Below are positions 54,675 to 63,589 of a stretch of DNA of 64,000 nucleotides, one piece after another. The stretch's first letter is position 1, and every line of letters begins with the position of its first letter. The notes under the pieces were generated by a model. The model was not told the origin of the DNA, searched no databases, and worked only from the letters and a program-made list of their open reading frames with translations. The stretch is from Bacteroidota bacterium. GTDB taxonomy: Bacteria > Bacteroidota > Bacteroidia > Chitinophagales > Chitinophagaceae. A program made the position numbers and the translations under genes. Location: positions 62,001 to 126,000 of the forward strand of contig JAFDXJ010000041.1 of NCBI GenBank assembly GCA_018268015.1, read 5' to 3'.

Positions 54675-56186
54675 ATGCAAAAGAAGATTAAAAGTGCGTT
54701 GATTTCTGTTTTTTATAAGGATGGATTATTGCCTGTTCTTGAAGAGATGAAGCGGTTGGGGATAACAATTTATTCTACCGGTGGAACTCAAAAATTTATA
54801 GAAGAGGCCGGTATGACCTGTATTCCTGTTGAGAATTTAACAGGTTATCCATCCATTCTGGGAGGAAGAGTAAAAACCTTACACCCCGCAATATTTGGCG
54901 GCATCCTGGGCAGGCGGAAAAATGAACAGGATATGCAGGAAATGAAGCAATTTAATATCCCGGAAATAGATTTAGTGATCATAGACCTTTATCCATTTGA
55001 AGAGACCTTAGCTCATACCTCCGATGAGAAAACGATTATCGAAAAAATTGATATAGGAGGTCCTTCATTAATTCGTGCTGCGGCAAAGAACTTTGAAGAT
55101 ATGGTGGTTGTGGCTGCCAAGGATGATTATCAGGATTTGGAAAAAATATTGAGAGAACAGGAAGGGAACACTACTCTTGCTGAAAGAAAATCTTTTGCAG
55201 CAAAAGCTTTTGAGATTGTTTTTGAATATGACCTGGCAATCCGAAATTATTTTAATGGGGAATTAATACATACGTTGCATCCGAAAAAAACTTTGAGATA
55301 TGGTGAAAACCCGCATCAACAGGCTACTTTTTACGGCAACCTGGAAAATGTAGCTACACAAATCCACGGGAAGGAATTGTCCTATAATAATCTGGTAGAT
55401 AGTGATGCGGCAATATCCATCATCACAGAATTTAAGGAGGAAGAAAAAGCTGTTTTTGCTATTATCAAACATACCAATGTATGCGGTATTGCTAAGAGGG
55501 AATCACTAAAGGATGCCTGGGATGCAGCTTTGGCCGGTGACCCGGAAAGTGCATTTGGCGGGGTGTTGGTTTGTAACAAAGAAATGGATGAAACAACGGC
55601 CGCCTCTATCAATGAACTTTTTTTCGAAGTGCTTATTGCTACTGGATTTGACGAAAAAGCATTACAAATCTTGCAATCTAAAAAGAACAGGATTCTCCTG
55701 GTTTCAAAGAAGAATATTCAACCTGCATCAAAACAATACAAATCCATTTTGCATGGCACCTTGGTACAAGATACGGATATCACCTTAAATACGGAATGGA
55801 ATGAAGTCGGTGGACGGATTGCTACTGCGGCAGAAAAGGAGGATCTGATATTTGCTAATATTATTTGTAAACACCTTAAGAGTAATGCGATTTCCATAGT
55901 GAAAAATCTGCAATTGTGTGGCAAGGGCTGTGGACAAACGAGCCGCGTGGATGCAGTTCGGCAAGCTATTGAAAAAGCAAAATATTTTCAATTTGATTTG
56001 AATGGCGCTGTGCTTGCTAGTGATGCATTTTTCCCTTTTGATGACAGCGTGAGGCTGGCGCATGCAGTAGGGGTCAGTGCATTTATTCAACCCGGCGGGT
56101 CCATAAGAGATAAAGACAGTATTCAATATTGCGTTGAAAATAAATTACCCATGGTACTTACTGGAACAAGGCATTTCAGACATTAG
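54675..56186 (+). CDS. purH: Bifunctional AICAR transformylase / IMP cyclohydrolase
   Basis: Catalyses the last two steps of IMP synthesis. 503 residues: IMP cyclohydrolase domain (about 1-190) with ISVFYKDGL, STGGTQKFI and GGRVKTLHPAIFGGIL, and the transformylase domain with YGENPHQQATFY, ELSYNNLVDSDAA, IKHTNVCGIA, SAFGGVLVCN and SDAFFPFDDSVR, ending VLTGTRHFRH. The KHTNVCG stretch differs mildly from the common KHANPCG but keeps the catalytic Lys-His. It follows comEC by about 30 bases on the same strand and may share its transcript. Confidence 0.97.
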   Translation: MQKKIKSALISVFYKDGLLPVLEEMKRLGITIYSTGGTQKFIEEAGMTCIPVENLTGYPSILGGRVKTLHPAIFGGILGRRKNEQDMQEMKQFNIPEIDLVIIDLYPFEETLAHTSDEKTIIEKIDIGGPSLIRAAAKNFEDMVVVAAKDDYQDLEKILREQEGNTTLAERKSFAAKAFEIVFEYDLAIRNYFNGELIHTLHPKKTLRYGENPHQQATFYGNLENVATQIHGKELSYNNLVDSDAAISIITEFKEEEKAVFAIIKHTNVCGIAKRESLKDAWDAALAGDPESAFGGVLVCNKEMDETTAASINELFFEVLIATGFDEKALQILQSKKNRILLVSKKNIQPASKQYKSILHGTLVQDTDITLNTEWNEVGGRIATAAEKEDLIFANIICKHLKSNAISIVKNLQLCGKGCGQTSRVDAVRQAIEKAKYFQFDLNGAVLASDAFFPFDDSVRLAHAVGVSAFIQPGGSIRDKDSIQYCVENKLPMVLTGTRHFRH

Positions 56187-56198
56187 CGCTCTATTGTT

Positions 56199-57158
56199 AT
56201 GAATTTAGATGATTTCAATTTTTTTACATTTTTCAATAATTCCAGGTCGAAAAGGGAAGCGGGTAAGTATGCATACCTGGCTTTGACCGGAACCAGCATC
56301 ATATGGGGCACCACATGGGTGGCCAGTAAAATTGCGGTCAATTCGGGAATTTCCGGGCTTGAAGTATCTTATATAAGGCAATTTATTGCCGGAGTTATTC
56401 TGGTACTTTATTTTTTATTGAAAGGAGAAAAATTACCAAGCTGGCAACAATTCAGGTGGTTATTTATTTTATCCATTTTTATGTTTGTGATGGCAAATGG
56501 CCTGAGCACATGGGGTGTAAAATTTATACCCAGTGGCTTAGCTGCTCTTATAGGCGCGTTGTATCCGCTTTGTGTAATATTAATAGAGATCATTTTTTTT
56601 AGGGTAAATAATAGCTCAAGGCTTACATTCATCGGGTTAATTATGGGATTGGGTGGTGTTACCATGGTGCTTTATGAAAATACATTTCACAAACAACCGG
56701 AAGGATATGTTTTCGGAATAATTTTAGGAATGATTGCCATGTTAGCTTGGAGTATTGGTACATTATTTATTGTTCGGAATAAATACCAGATGAATCCATA
56801 TTATGCTATGGGATGGCAAATGTTTATGGCTTCTTTTATGATTTATGGGCTTGCCAAAGTTACAGGGAATGACCAGCCATTTTCAGCGATTTCATGGCAA
56901 ACCTGGGCGGCTATTGGATATTTGATAATAATGGGATCAATCATTGCTTTTATTGCATTTATTTACACAACCAGGTATTTGCCAACAGTTATTTCATCCT
57001 TGTATGCCTATATAAACCCAATTGTGGCCATGATTGTAGGGGCTTTTCTTTTAGGAGAGAAACTGACCTTCTTTATCATCGTGGGGGCCATGATAACCCT
57101 TACCGGTGTTTACCTGGTAAACAGAAGTTTGAAGAAGATGAAAATGGATCAAAAATAA
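56199..57158 (+). CDS. EamA-family (DMT superfamily) transporter
   Basis: Inner-membrane permease of 319 residues with ten hydrophobic helices arranged as two EamA repeats: LTGTSIIWGTTWVASKIAV and YIRQFIAGVILVLYFLLKG (first), AMLAWSIGTLFIVRN and TVISSLYAYINPIVAMIVG (second). Substrates for this family are amino acids, metabolites or drugs and cannot be told here. It follows purH by 12 bases. Convergent with the gene at 57160, with one base between stop codons. Confidence 0.9.
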   Translation: MNLDDFNFFTFFNNSRSKREAGKYAYLALTGTSIIWGTTWVASKIAVNSGISGLEVSYIRQFIAGVILVLYFLLKGEKLPSWQQFRWLFILSIFMFVMANGLSTWGVKFIPSGLAALIGALYPLCVILIEIIFFRVNNSSRLTFIGLIMGLGGVTMVLYENTFHKQPEGYVFGIILGMIAMLAWSIGTLFIVRNKYQMNPYYAMGWQMFMASFMIYGLAKVTGNDQPFSAISWQTWAAIGYLIIMGSIIAFIAFIYTTRYLPTVISSLYAYINPIVAMIVGAFLLGEKLTFFIIVGAMITLTGVYLVNRSLKKMKMDQK

Positions 57159-57159
57159 A

Positions 57160-57591
57160 TTAAGCTGTTTGCAGGCTCGCTTTTTTAGCCGGCAGTTCTT
57201 CTTTTTTTGATTTTAAAAATCTCAATGCACTCCATACATGGTCCAGTGGAATTTCATGGGAAGGTATATAACCATTTGTGCTTAACATAGTCCAGGAACA
57301 ATCCCGGTTTAAATCACTGGAAATCTTACTGGCTGTACGGGGATAGGCAACCCATAAAATACTTTTGGCATGTATAGCGGGTAAAACCTCTTTCAAAATG
57401 GAACAAAGCTGGGTATGATTGATGGCAAAGATGAGTGCAAAATCTACTTTTCGGCTTCGTAACAATGGGGTCATGCTCTTTGCATAAGATAATTTTACAA
57501 ACTGTTTCTCCATTGAACTGGGTACTCCCTGAATCAGTAGATTCCTTTCACTTTCAAGTTCGAGTAGTTCTAATAGGTGTTGAGTAGCCAT
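57160..57591 (-). CDS. Small protein similar to DUF3052-type proteins
   Basis: 143 residues with no membrane segment. The core is a beta-alpha unit, VDFALIFAINHTQLCSILKE, then a strand with WVAYPRTASKISSDLNRD and LDHVWSALRFLKSK. This resembles small DUF3052-like bacterial proteins, but I would not rely on the family name. A TACCTTTG promoter box lies 41 bases upstream. No operon partner. Function unknown. Confidence 0.55.
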   Translation of the reverse strand: MATQHLLELLELESERNLLIQGVPSSMEKQFVKLSYAKSMTPLLRSRKVDFALIFAINHTQLCSILKEVLPAIHAKSILWVAYPRTASKISSDLNRDCSWTMLSTNGYIPSHEIPLDHVWSALRFLKSKKEELPAKKASLQTA

Positions 57592-57631
57592 CCTTAAAAA
57601 AATTTAAGGTTAAGAAAATAAATTCGGAGTG

Positions 57632-57639
57632 CAAAGGTA
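57632..57639 (-). promoter_or_regulatory. -7 box for the DUF3052-like gene
   Basis: Minus-strand TACCTTTG, exact TAnnTTTG, 41 bases before the ATG at 57591. The nearest upstream TTG is only 12 bases away, so no proper -33 element is seen. Confidence 0.4.
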
Positions 57640-57707
57640 TGAAAAAATTTTCAAATTAAAGCCGATATTCAATACAGGGCTTTCGTTCTTTTATTATTCC
57701 GGATAAG

Positions 57708-58526
57708 CTAGTTACTCATGGGTTTATAATAATTCAGGGCTTCCGGCATGAGCTTTTTTAATTCGGCTATCCTGTCTGCATCTGCCGGATGATCGCTTAA
57801 CCAAACGGGCACTTGTGAGTTACCGCTTAATTTCTCCATTCTTTCCCAAAAGGGAATGGCTTCCTGGGGATTATATCCGGCCATAGCTGCAAATATTAAC
57901 CCATAATGATCTGCTTCCAATTCCTGGCTACGGGAATTGGGGAGTAAAACGCCTAACTGAGCCGCCGGGCCATAAATGCCATTAAAAATATTTGCTGTTT
58001 TGGGATTCTTGGATAAAGCTAAATTTCCGGCAACCTGGACACCTTGTGCCAGCATTACTTCACTCATTCTTTCCCTGCCATGTCCTGCAACGGCATGTGT
58101 AATTTCATGCCCCAGAACGATTGCTAATGCTGCTTCATTTTGTGTCACATTCAACAATCCTGTATAGACAACTACTTTTCCTCCCGGCATGCACCAGGCA
58201 TTTACTTCTTTACTATCTACCAGATTAAACTCCCATTTGTAGCCGGATAATTCATTCCCCAGACCTTTTTGCTGGTAATACTCATTGATGGCATTAGCAA
58301 TACGTGTTCCCACCCTTTTCACCATTTCAGCATCCTTATTGGTTGTGCTAGTAATGACCTTATTCTGAGAAAGGAATTGTTTATACTGTAACTGCGCCTC
58401 TTGCTCCAATTGTTGTTCTGATACAAGACTCAATTGATTTCTACCCGTTATAGCATTTTGTGTGCATGCATAAAAGAGGGAGCAACTGAATAGTGCAATG
58501 GCAATTATGAATATTTTCTTATACAT
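57708..58526 (-). CDS. M48-family metalloprotease, lipoprotein
   Basis: Periplasmic membrane-anchored zinc peptidase of the BepA/LoiP type, 272 residues from the ATG at 58526 (MYKKIFIIAIALFSCSLFYAC, lipidation Cys21). The catalytic motif HEITH (140-144) is in VLGHEITHAVAGHGRERM, with the third ligand Glu in SQELEADHYG. Such enzymes degrade misfolded outer-membrane proteins. The frame runs 59 codons further upstream, overlapping the gap and the plsY end, but that part lacks a signal peptide. It follows plsY with about 97 bases between. Confidence 0.9.
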   Translation of the reverse strand: MYKKIFIIAIALFSCSLFYACTQNAITGRNQLSLVSEQQLEQEAQLQYKQFLSQNKVITSTTNKDAEMVKRVGTRIANAINEYYQQKGLGNELSGYKWEFNLVDSKEVNAWCMPGGKVVVYTGLLNVTQNEAALAIVLGHEITHAVAGHGRERMSEVMLAQGVQVAGNLALSKNPKTANIFNGIYGPAAQLGVLLPNSRSQELEADHYGLIFAAMAGYNPQEAIPFWERMEKLSGNSQVPVWLSDHPADADRIAELKKLMPEALNYYKPMSN

Positions 58527-58623
58527 ATTTTGGATTATATTGTTTGAATGTTCATACCAGCTTTCAATATTTATACCAAAATAGAAAGCCGGCTGAAGAG
58601 GTGATTTTCTGAAAAAGAAAAAT

Positions 58624-59286
58624 TTATTCATCATCCGTATTGTGCCTTCTTTTGCGTCGGCGATCACGGTATTTAAATATAGGTACTTTGCCTTCAGTGC
58701 CATTAATCAGGCGATTAATATTTTTCTGGTGAGTGAGTATCACCATTAAAGCGACTGCTACGGAAAAAACCCTGTATAAAGTAACATCATCATTGAATAT
58801 AAACAGAATAAAAATTGCAAATGCAACACCGGCCAGCATAGAGCTTAAGGAGACAAACCTGGTAAGGTAGAGTACCGCTAAAAATACACCCACACAGCAA
58901 ACGGCTACTAGTGGTTGAATGGCGACAATCATTCCAAATAGCGTGGCTACACCTTTCCCTCCCTTAAAATTGGCCCATATCGGAAATATATGACCAAGCA
59001 CAGCAGCGAGGCCTAAGCCAATCATAAAATTGGTTCGGTCCCAATCATCATGCAAATAATGTGTGATTAAAACATAAAGTGAAGTAGCTGCAACCCCTTT
59101 CAGCATATCAACAATCATTACAAAAGTGCCCCATTTAGGGCCAAAAACACGATACGTATTTGTAGCACCTGCATTACCACTCCCGTAATCTCTGATATCA
59201 ATTCCGAAGAAGTATTTACTGACCCAAACGGCTGTTGGAATAGATCCAATTAAGTAAGCCAAAATAATGAGTAATAATTCTGCCAT
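58624..59286 (-). CDS. plsY: Glycerol-3-phosphate acyltransferase PlsY
   Basis: Membrane acyltransferase that uses acyl-phosphate to make lysophosphatidic acid, the first step of phospholipid synthesis. 220 residues with about five or six helices and the family motifs GSIPTAVWVSK (about 13-23), GSGNAGATNTYR (about 36-47) and the glycerol-phosphate site FKGGKGVATLFG. A basic tail (YRDRRRKRRH) extends past the usual end. A well-formed promoter lies just upstream. prmA lies further upstream on the same strand. Confidence 0.95.
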   Translation of the reverse strand: MAELLLIILAYLIGSIPTAVWVSKYFFGIDIRDYGSGNAGATNTYRVFGPKWGTFVMIVDMLKGVAATSLYVLITHYLHDDWDRTNFMIGLGLAAVLGHIFPIWANFKGGKGVATLFGMIVAIQPLVAVCCVGVFLAVLYLTRFVSLSSMLAGVAFAIFILFIFNDDVTLYRVFSVAVALMVILTHQKNINRLINGTEGKVPIFKYRDRRRKRRHNTDDE

Positions 59287-59312
59287 GAGATTTTAGCTGA
59301 TAAAAAGAGCAA

Positions 59313-59340
59313 CAAATATACTTCTTAATATGAATATCAA
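59313..59340 (-). promoter_or_regulatory. Promoter of plsY
   Basis: Minus-strand TTG at 59338-59340, a 17-base spacer, then TATATTTG at 59313-59320, an exact TAnnTTTG, 26 bases before the ATG at 59286. One of the better promoter pairs in the window. Confidence 0.5.
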
Positions 59341-59354
59341 AAATCCATTCGTTG

Positions 59355-60173
59355 CTAATCAACTGTAAATAACATTAAAAGCCATGAATCTTTAACATTT
59401 GTTAAAAAATGCTTAAGGCTGGTATTAGAAGCAGCGTGTAAAATCTTCTCTTCATCAGATTGTAAAATACCGCTCATTAAAAGTTTACCTTTTGGCTTTA
59501 ACATATTTGAAAGTAAGGGAAGGAATTCAATTAAAATATGCCTGTTAATATTGGCTAGTATAATGTCAAATTTTTCATTAACCGGAGGTGTGTCCGTTTG
59601 TTTATAGAAAATTTTTTCACAAAAATTGTCTTCCACATTTTCCTTAAAATTTTCAGAACATACTGGGTCATTGTCTATAGAGAAAATGGCTGATGCGCCA
59701 CGTTTCTCAGCGAAAATGGATAAAATTCCCGTTCCTGCTCCAAAGTCAAAAACTTTTTTCTCCTCAAAATCCATGGCATACATTTCTTCTATCATAAGAG
59801 CCGTGGTGGCATGATGGCCGGTGCCAAAACTCATTTTAGGCGTAATAATAATTTCATGTTCCATACCGTCAATAGGGGTATGAAACTTTGCCCGAATGGC
59901 TATTTTTCCCCCAATTATTATTGGAGAAAATTGAGTTTCCCATTCTTCATTCCAGTTTTTGTCTTCGGTAAATTTTTTTTGATAGCTCACATGATTTTTT
60001 TCCAGGATTTCTTTTAACTTTTCTTCCTCGAAATGACTTGCTTCAAACCATGCGATTAATTCATTTTCATTTTCTTCAAAGCCACAGAAAGGCAACTGTG
60101 CTATGGTTGCAATTAATGTATCTTTTTGATCTCCTTCCTGAACGTGAATGATTATACTCAAATAACGGTCCAT
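59355..60173 (-). CDS. prmA: Ribosomal protein L11 methyltransferase
   Basis: SAM-dependent methyltransferase that trimethylates ribosomal protein L11. 272 residues: N-terminal substrate-binding part (1-100), then PKMSFGTGHHATT (112-124), SAM-binding VFDFGAGTGILSIFAEKRGA (141-160) and LANINRHILIEFLP. The Asn of NINR takes the place of the usual catalytic-loop NPL. Its ATG lies only three bases after the T-run of the pnp terminator, so its expression depends on read-through or on a start overlapping the terminator. No later start codon is credible. Confidence 0.93.
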   Translation of the reverse strand: MDRYLSIIIHVQEGDQKDTLIATIAQLPFCGFEENENELIAWFEASHFEEEKLKEILEKNHVSYQKKFTEDKNWNEEWETQFSPIIIGGKIAIRAKFHTPIDGMEHEIIITPKMSFGTGHHATTALMIEEMYAMDFEEKKVFDFGAGTGILSIFAEKRGASAIFSIDNDPVCSENFKENVEDNFCEKIFYKQTDTPPVNEKFDIILANINRHILIEFLPLLSNMLKPKGKLLMSGILQSDEEKILHAASNTSLKHFLTNVKDSWLLMLFTVD

Positions 60174-60176
60174 ACG

Positions 60177-60214
60177 AAAAAAAAATAAAAGGCCTGCATA
60201 GGTGCAGGCCTTTT
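60177..60214 (-). terminator. Rho-independent terminator of pnp
   Basis: Perfect 12-base stem on the minus strand, AAAAGGCCTGCA, four-base loop, TGCAGGCCTTTT, followed by an A and nine T residues. It starts 14 bases after the pnp stop codon. The T-run ends 3 bases before the prmA start codon. Confidence 0.85.
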
Positions 60215-60228
60215 GAAGAGTTAGTTAA

Positions 60229-62382
60229 TTAATTGCTTTCATTGACTTTGGCATCAGGTTGCGGGGCCGCATCCGGTTTGGGCATTAAGACTTTCCGGCT
60301 CAATTTAAACTTTCCGGTTTTATGATCAATCCCAATCAATTTTACTTTTACCGTATCGCCTTCTTTAAGTATCCCCTCTAAAGATTCGAGCCTTTTCCAG
60401 GATACCTCACTAATATGAAGCAGTCCTTCTTTTTTTGGTAGAAATTCTACAAAAGCGCCATAAGGTTGAATCGTTTTTACCTTAGCTTCATAGACTTCAT
60501 TGATTTGAGGAACCGCCACCAGGCCTTTAATCCAGTTCAATGCTTTTACTACACTTTCTTTATCTGTGGAAAAAATACTTACTTCCCCGAAATTTCCCAC
60601 TTCTTCAATATTGATGGTTGTACCTGTTTCTTTTTGTATTTCCTGAATTACTTTACCACCCGGCCCGATTACTGCACCAATAAATTCTTTATCAATAATT
60701 AATTTTTCCATTCTTGGTGCATGAGGTTTCACCTCTTCACGATGTGCCGGAATACACTCATACATGGCATCTAAAATATGAAGCCTTCCTATCCTTGCCT
60801 GCTCCAGTGCCTCATGCATGACCTGCATACTCAGACCATCTACTTTGATATCCATTTGTACACCACAAATACCATCACGTGTGCCCGTAACTTTGAAATC
60901 CATATCGCCTAAATGGTCCTCATCACCCAATATATCCGTTAAAATGGCATAACCATTTTCTTGTGACACTAATCCCATAGCAACACCACTCACATGTTTT
61001 GGAATGGGTACACCTGCATCCATTAAAGCGAGTGAGCCGGCACATACCGTTGCCATTGAGGAAGAACCATTGGACTCTAAGATATCGCTTACAACCCGAA
61101 CCGTATAAGCATATTCATTTCCAGGCATCATTTTTTTAAGACTTCTCATAGCGAGATTTCCATGACCTACTTCACGACGGCCAACGCCACGCATCATTTT
61201 TACTTCACCAGTAGAGAAAGGTGGAAAATTATAATGCAGGAAAAATTTGGAATAGTCAGATTTTGCAGCACTTTCAATAAGTAATTCATCTAATGGTGTC
61301 CCCAAAGTGACGGTAGAAAGAGATTGTGTTTCACCACGTGTAAATAATGCTGAGCCATGTGGGGCGGGAAGTGGATCTACTTCCATAGCTAATGGACGAA
61401 CTTCATCTAATTTCCTGCCATCCAGACGTACACGTTCTTTAATCATCATATTTCTTACAATTTCCCATTGTAAGTCCTCATAATATTTCTTAGCCAGCTT
61501 TTTATCTGTGTCTGTCAATTCCTCACCAAGACTTTCAATAAGATCTGCCTTCAATTGTTTAAAGGCATCAGCGCGATCATGTTTTGCAGATGCTTTTTTG
61601 GCTATTTCATAAATTTTGTCTTTGGTAAAAAGGGTTACTTTTTCTTTCAAAGCCTCGTTGGTTTCCGGCTTTTTATAATCTCTTTTAGCGTTGATTCCTT
61701 TTTTATTTCTTAATTCCTGTTGAGCTTTTATTTGTACACGAATGGCATCATGGGCAATTTCAAGGCATTTTACAAGGTCTGCTTCAGAACATTCATTTGC
61801 TTCACCCTCGACCATCATAAGATTTTTTTCTGTGGCGGCAATAATGAACTCAAGATCAGATTTTGCTAATTCGCTCCGGGTTGGATTTATAATAAAGGTT
61901 CCATCCACCCTGCCAATGCGAACTTCAGAAATAATTTCTTTAATGGGTATATCAGATACGGCCAATGCGGATGATGCAGCGAGGCAGGCAAGCGCATCGG
62001 GCATGACTTCCGGGTCACTTGAGATAAGTGTAATGAGTACTTGCACATCGCAAAAATAGTCTTCCGGAAAAAGTGGTCTTAAAGCACGATCAACCAGTCG
62101 GCTGGTCAAAATTTCATAATCGTTTAATCTTGCTTCTCTTTTAAAAAATGAACCCGGAATACGGCCAGCAGAAGCAAATTTTTCCTGGTAGTCCACACTT
62201 AACGGGAAAAAATCCTGACCTTCTTTAGCTTCAGCGTTTGCTACAACAGTAGCTAAAATAATGCAGTTTCCCTGGCGAATGGTAACAGCTCCATCAGCCT
62301 GACGGGCAAGTTTACCGGTTTCAATAATAATCTCCGCACCACTGGGAAGTGAAAACGACGATTGTATTGGTTGTGTTAACAT
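60229..62382 (-). CDS. pnp: Polyribonucleotide nucleotidyltransferase (PNPase)
   Basis: Phosphorolytic 3'-5' exoribonuclease of the RNA degradosome and mRNA decay. 717 residues: two RNase PH domains (about 10-140 and 315-530, with FFPLSVDYQEKFASAGRIPG and GRREVGHGNLAMRSLKKMM), a KH domain (about 555-620, FIGAVIGPGGKVIQEIQ) and an S1 domain (about 625-695, EVYEAKVKTIQPYGAFVEF). The C-terminus is short and Asp/Pro-rich. Encoded directly after rpsO as in many bacteria. The leader contains a hairpin, see that entry. Confidence 0.97.
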   Translation of the reverse strand: MLTQPIQSSFSLPSGAEIIIETGKLARQADGAVTIRQGNCIILATVVANAEAKEGQDFFPLSVDYQEKFASAGRIPGSFFKREARLNDYEILTSRLVDRALRPLFPEDYFCDVQVLITLISSDPEVMPDALACLAASSALAVSDIPIKEIISEVRIGRVDGTFIINPTRSELAKSDLEFIIAATEKNLMMVEGEANECSEADLVKCLEIAHDAIRVQIKAQQELRNKKGINAKRDYKKPETNEALKEKVTLFTKDKIYEIAKKASAKHDRADAFKQLKADLIESLGEELTDTDKKLAKKYYEDLQWEIVRNMMIKERVRLDGRKLDEVRPLAMEVDPLPAPHGSALFTRGETQSLSTVTLGTPLDELLIESAAKSDYSKFFLHYNFPPFSTGEVKMMRGVGRREVGHGNLAMRSLKKMMPGNEYAYTVRVVSDILESNGSSSMATVCAGSLALMDAGVPIPKHVSGVAMGLVSQENGYAILTDILGDEDHLGDMDFKVTGTRDGICGVQMDIKVDGLSMQVMHEALEQARIGRLHILDAMYECIPAHREEVKPHAPRMEKLIIDKEFIGAVIGPGGKVIQEIQKETGTTINIEEVGNFGEVSIFSTDKESVVKALNWIKGLVAVPQINEVYEAKVKTIQPYGAFVEFLPKKEGLLHISEVSWKRLESLEGILKEGDTVKVKLIGIDHKTGKFKLSRKVLMPKPDAAPQPDAKVNESN

Positions 62383-62397
62383 AATTTAATGAATTAA

Positions 62398-62427
62398 TTT
62401 CCAGGGTCTTCTTTGAGAAACTGGAAA
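62398..62427 (-). promoter_or_regulatory. Hairpin in the pnp leader
   Basis: Outer stem TTTCCAG (62398-62404) pairs with CTGGAAA (62421-62427), enclosing an inner TTCT/AGAA stem; it lies 16-45 bases before the pnp ATG. In Escherichia coli pnp is autoregulated through an RNase III-cut leader stem in the same position, so this may be a regulatory hairpin. Inference only. Confidence 0.4.
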
Positions 62428-62499
62428 TGGTAAAAAATAATACGAACCTTTCAAGATGAAATCGTACAGCCGTTAAAGGAGAATATAAATAACCGGAAA

Positions 62500-62772
62500 T
62501 TATTTCCTGAGACCCAATTTTTCAATGAGTGCGCGATAACTTTCCAGGTTATGCTTTTGCAGGTAGCTTAATAAACGTTTACGCTGGCCAACCATTTTCA
62601 TGAGGCCGCGATGTGTGGAGAAATCTTTTTTATTTGCTTGCAGATGTTTAGAAATACTGGAAATTCGTTCTGTAATCAAAGCGATTTGTGCTTCAATAGA
62701 TCCTGTATTAGTTGCACTTCCTCCAAAATTTGTAAAAATTCCTGATTTTTTTTCTGTTGTTAAATAAGGCAT
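62500..62772 (-). CDS. rpsO: 30S ribosomal protein S15
   Basis: Small-subunit protein that binds the central domain of 16S rRNA and starts platform assembly. 90 residues, the normal size. Matches the S15 pattern: the GSIEAQIALITERISSISKHL helix, then HRGLMKMVGQRKRLLSYLQK with the conserved HRGL, and ALIEKLGLRK. It precedes pnp by 117 bases. The TACCTTTG promoter box upstream is typical of ribosomal genes here. Confidence 0.97.
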   Translation of the reverse strand: MPYLTTEKKSGIFTNFGGSATNTGSIEAQIALITERISSISKHLQANKKDFSTHRGLMKMVGQRKRLLSYLQKHNLESYRALIEKLGLRK

Positions 62773-62822
62773 CTCAATTTTTTTTTAGCGTCCGAATAAT
62801 TTCATCTTTTTTAATGTGGCGG

Positions 62823-62830
62823 CAAAGGTA
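62823..62830 (-). promoter_or_regulatory. -7 box of rpsO
   Basis: Minus-strand TACCTTTG followed by CCGCC, an exact TAnnTTTG match, 50 bases before the rpsO ATG. No clear TTG in register. Confidence 0.48.
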
Positions 62831-62874
62831 AATGATATTTCTGAATAAAATGAAAATAAATCTTTTCCTCTAAA

Positions 62875-63573
62875 TTAAATATCTCCCAACTGGGGGCGGA
62901 TGATTATTTCTTCCACACAAGCGGATGGAGAAAGTTGAGATGCGGCAAAAACCATTTCTGCAATATCTTTGTCTTGCATGAATCTTGCCTTATCTAAGCC
63001 GCTCTCTTTCCAGGAATCGGTATAGACCGCACCTGGTATTATTGCTGTTACCTTTATATTTTTTGATTTTAATTCCTCTCGCAGATTGTAAGTAAATCCA
63101 AGCAGGGCAAATTTGCTTATACTATAACTCCCTCCATTTTGATAAGCTTTTAAAGAAGCGACGGAACACATATTAAAAATATGGCCACTGCCGGCATGTA
63201 TCATGGAAGGTAAGAGTCTGCGCGTAAGATGATAAGCACTATAAAAATTGACTTGCATCATATTTTCCATATTACCTTCCGGCTCATCATGGACATTTCC
63301 CCGGACAAAACTCCCGGCATTATGGATAAGTATATCAGGAGGCCCATAAGACAGACACCAATCAGCAAATTCGCTTAATTCTTGCATATTGGTAAGGTCC
63401 GTTTTTTTTACCCGAACCTGTATTTGAGGGAATTTTGCTTGTAGAAGAAGTTGGGTCTCGTGTAGAGTTTGCTCATTTCTGGCACATAAAAAAAGGTCAT
63501 TACCGGCAGCGGCAAACTTCTCAGCCATCGCTTTTCCCAGGCCTTTAGAACCACCGGTAATGACGATATTCAT
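62875..63573 (-). CDS. Short-chain dehydrogenase/reductase (SDR)
   Basis: Classical Rossmann-fold oxidoreductase of 232 residues. NAD(P)-binding TGGSKGLGKAMAEKFA (6-21), the central NAG-type motif HNAGSF, the catalytic Ser in NMCSVAS and the YxxxK motif YSISK in GGSYSISKFALLG. The substrate is not deducible; similar SDRs act on sugars, fatty acids or steroids. Its ATG at 63573 is 16 bases after the stop codon of the Yip1-like gene, so the two are probably co-transcribed. Confidence 0.9.
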   Translation of the reverse strand: MNIVITGGSKGLGKAMAEKFAAAGNDLFLCARNEQTLHETQLLLQAKFPQIQVRVKKTDLTNMQELSEFADWCLSYGPPDILIHNAGSFVRGNVHDEPEGNMENMMQVNFYSAYHLTRRLLPSMIHAGSGHIFNMCSVASLKAYQNGGSYSISKFALLGFTYNLREELKSKNIKVTAIIPGAVYTDSWKESGLDKARFMQDKDIAEMVFAASQLSPSACVEEIIIRPQLGDI

Positions 63574-63589
63574 TTCAACAAATCACTTT

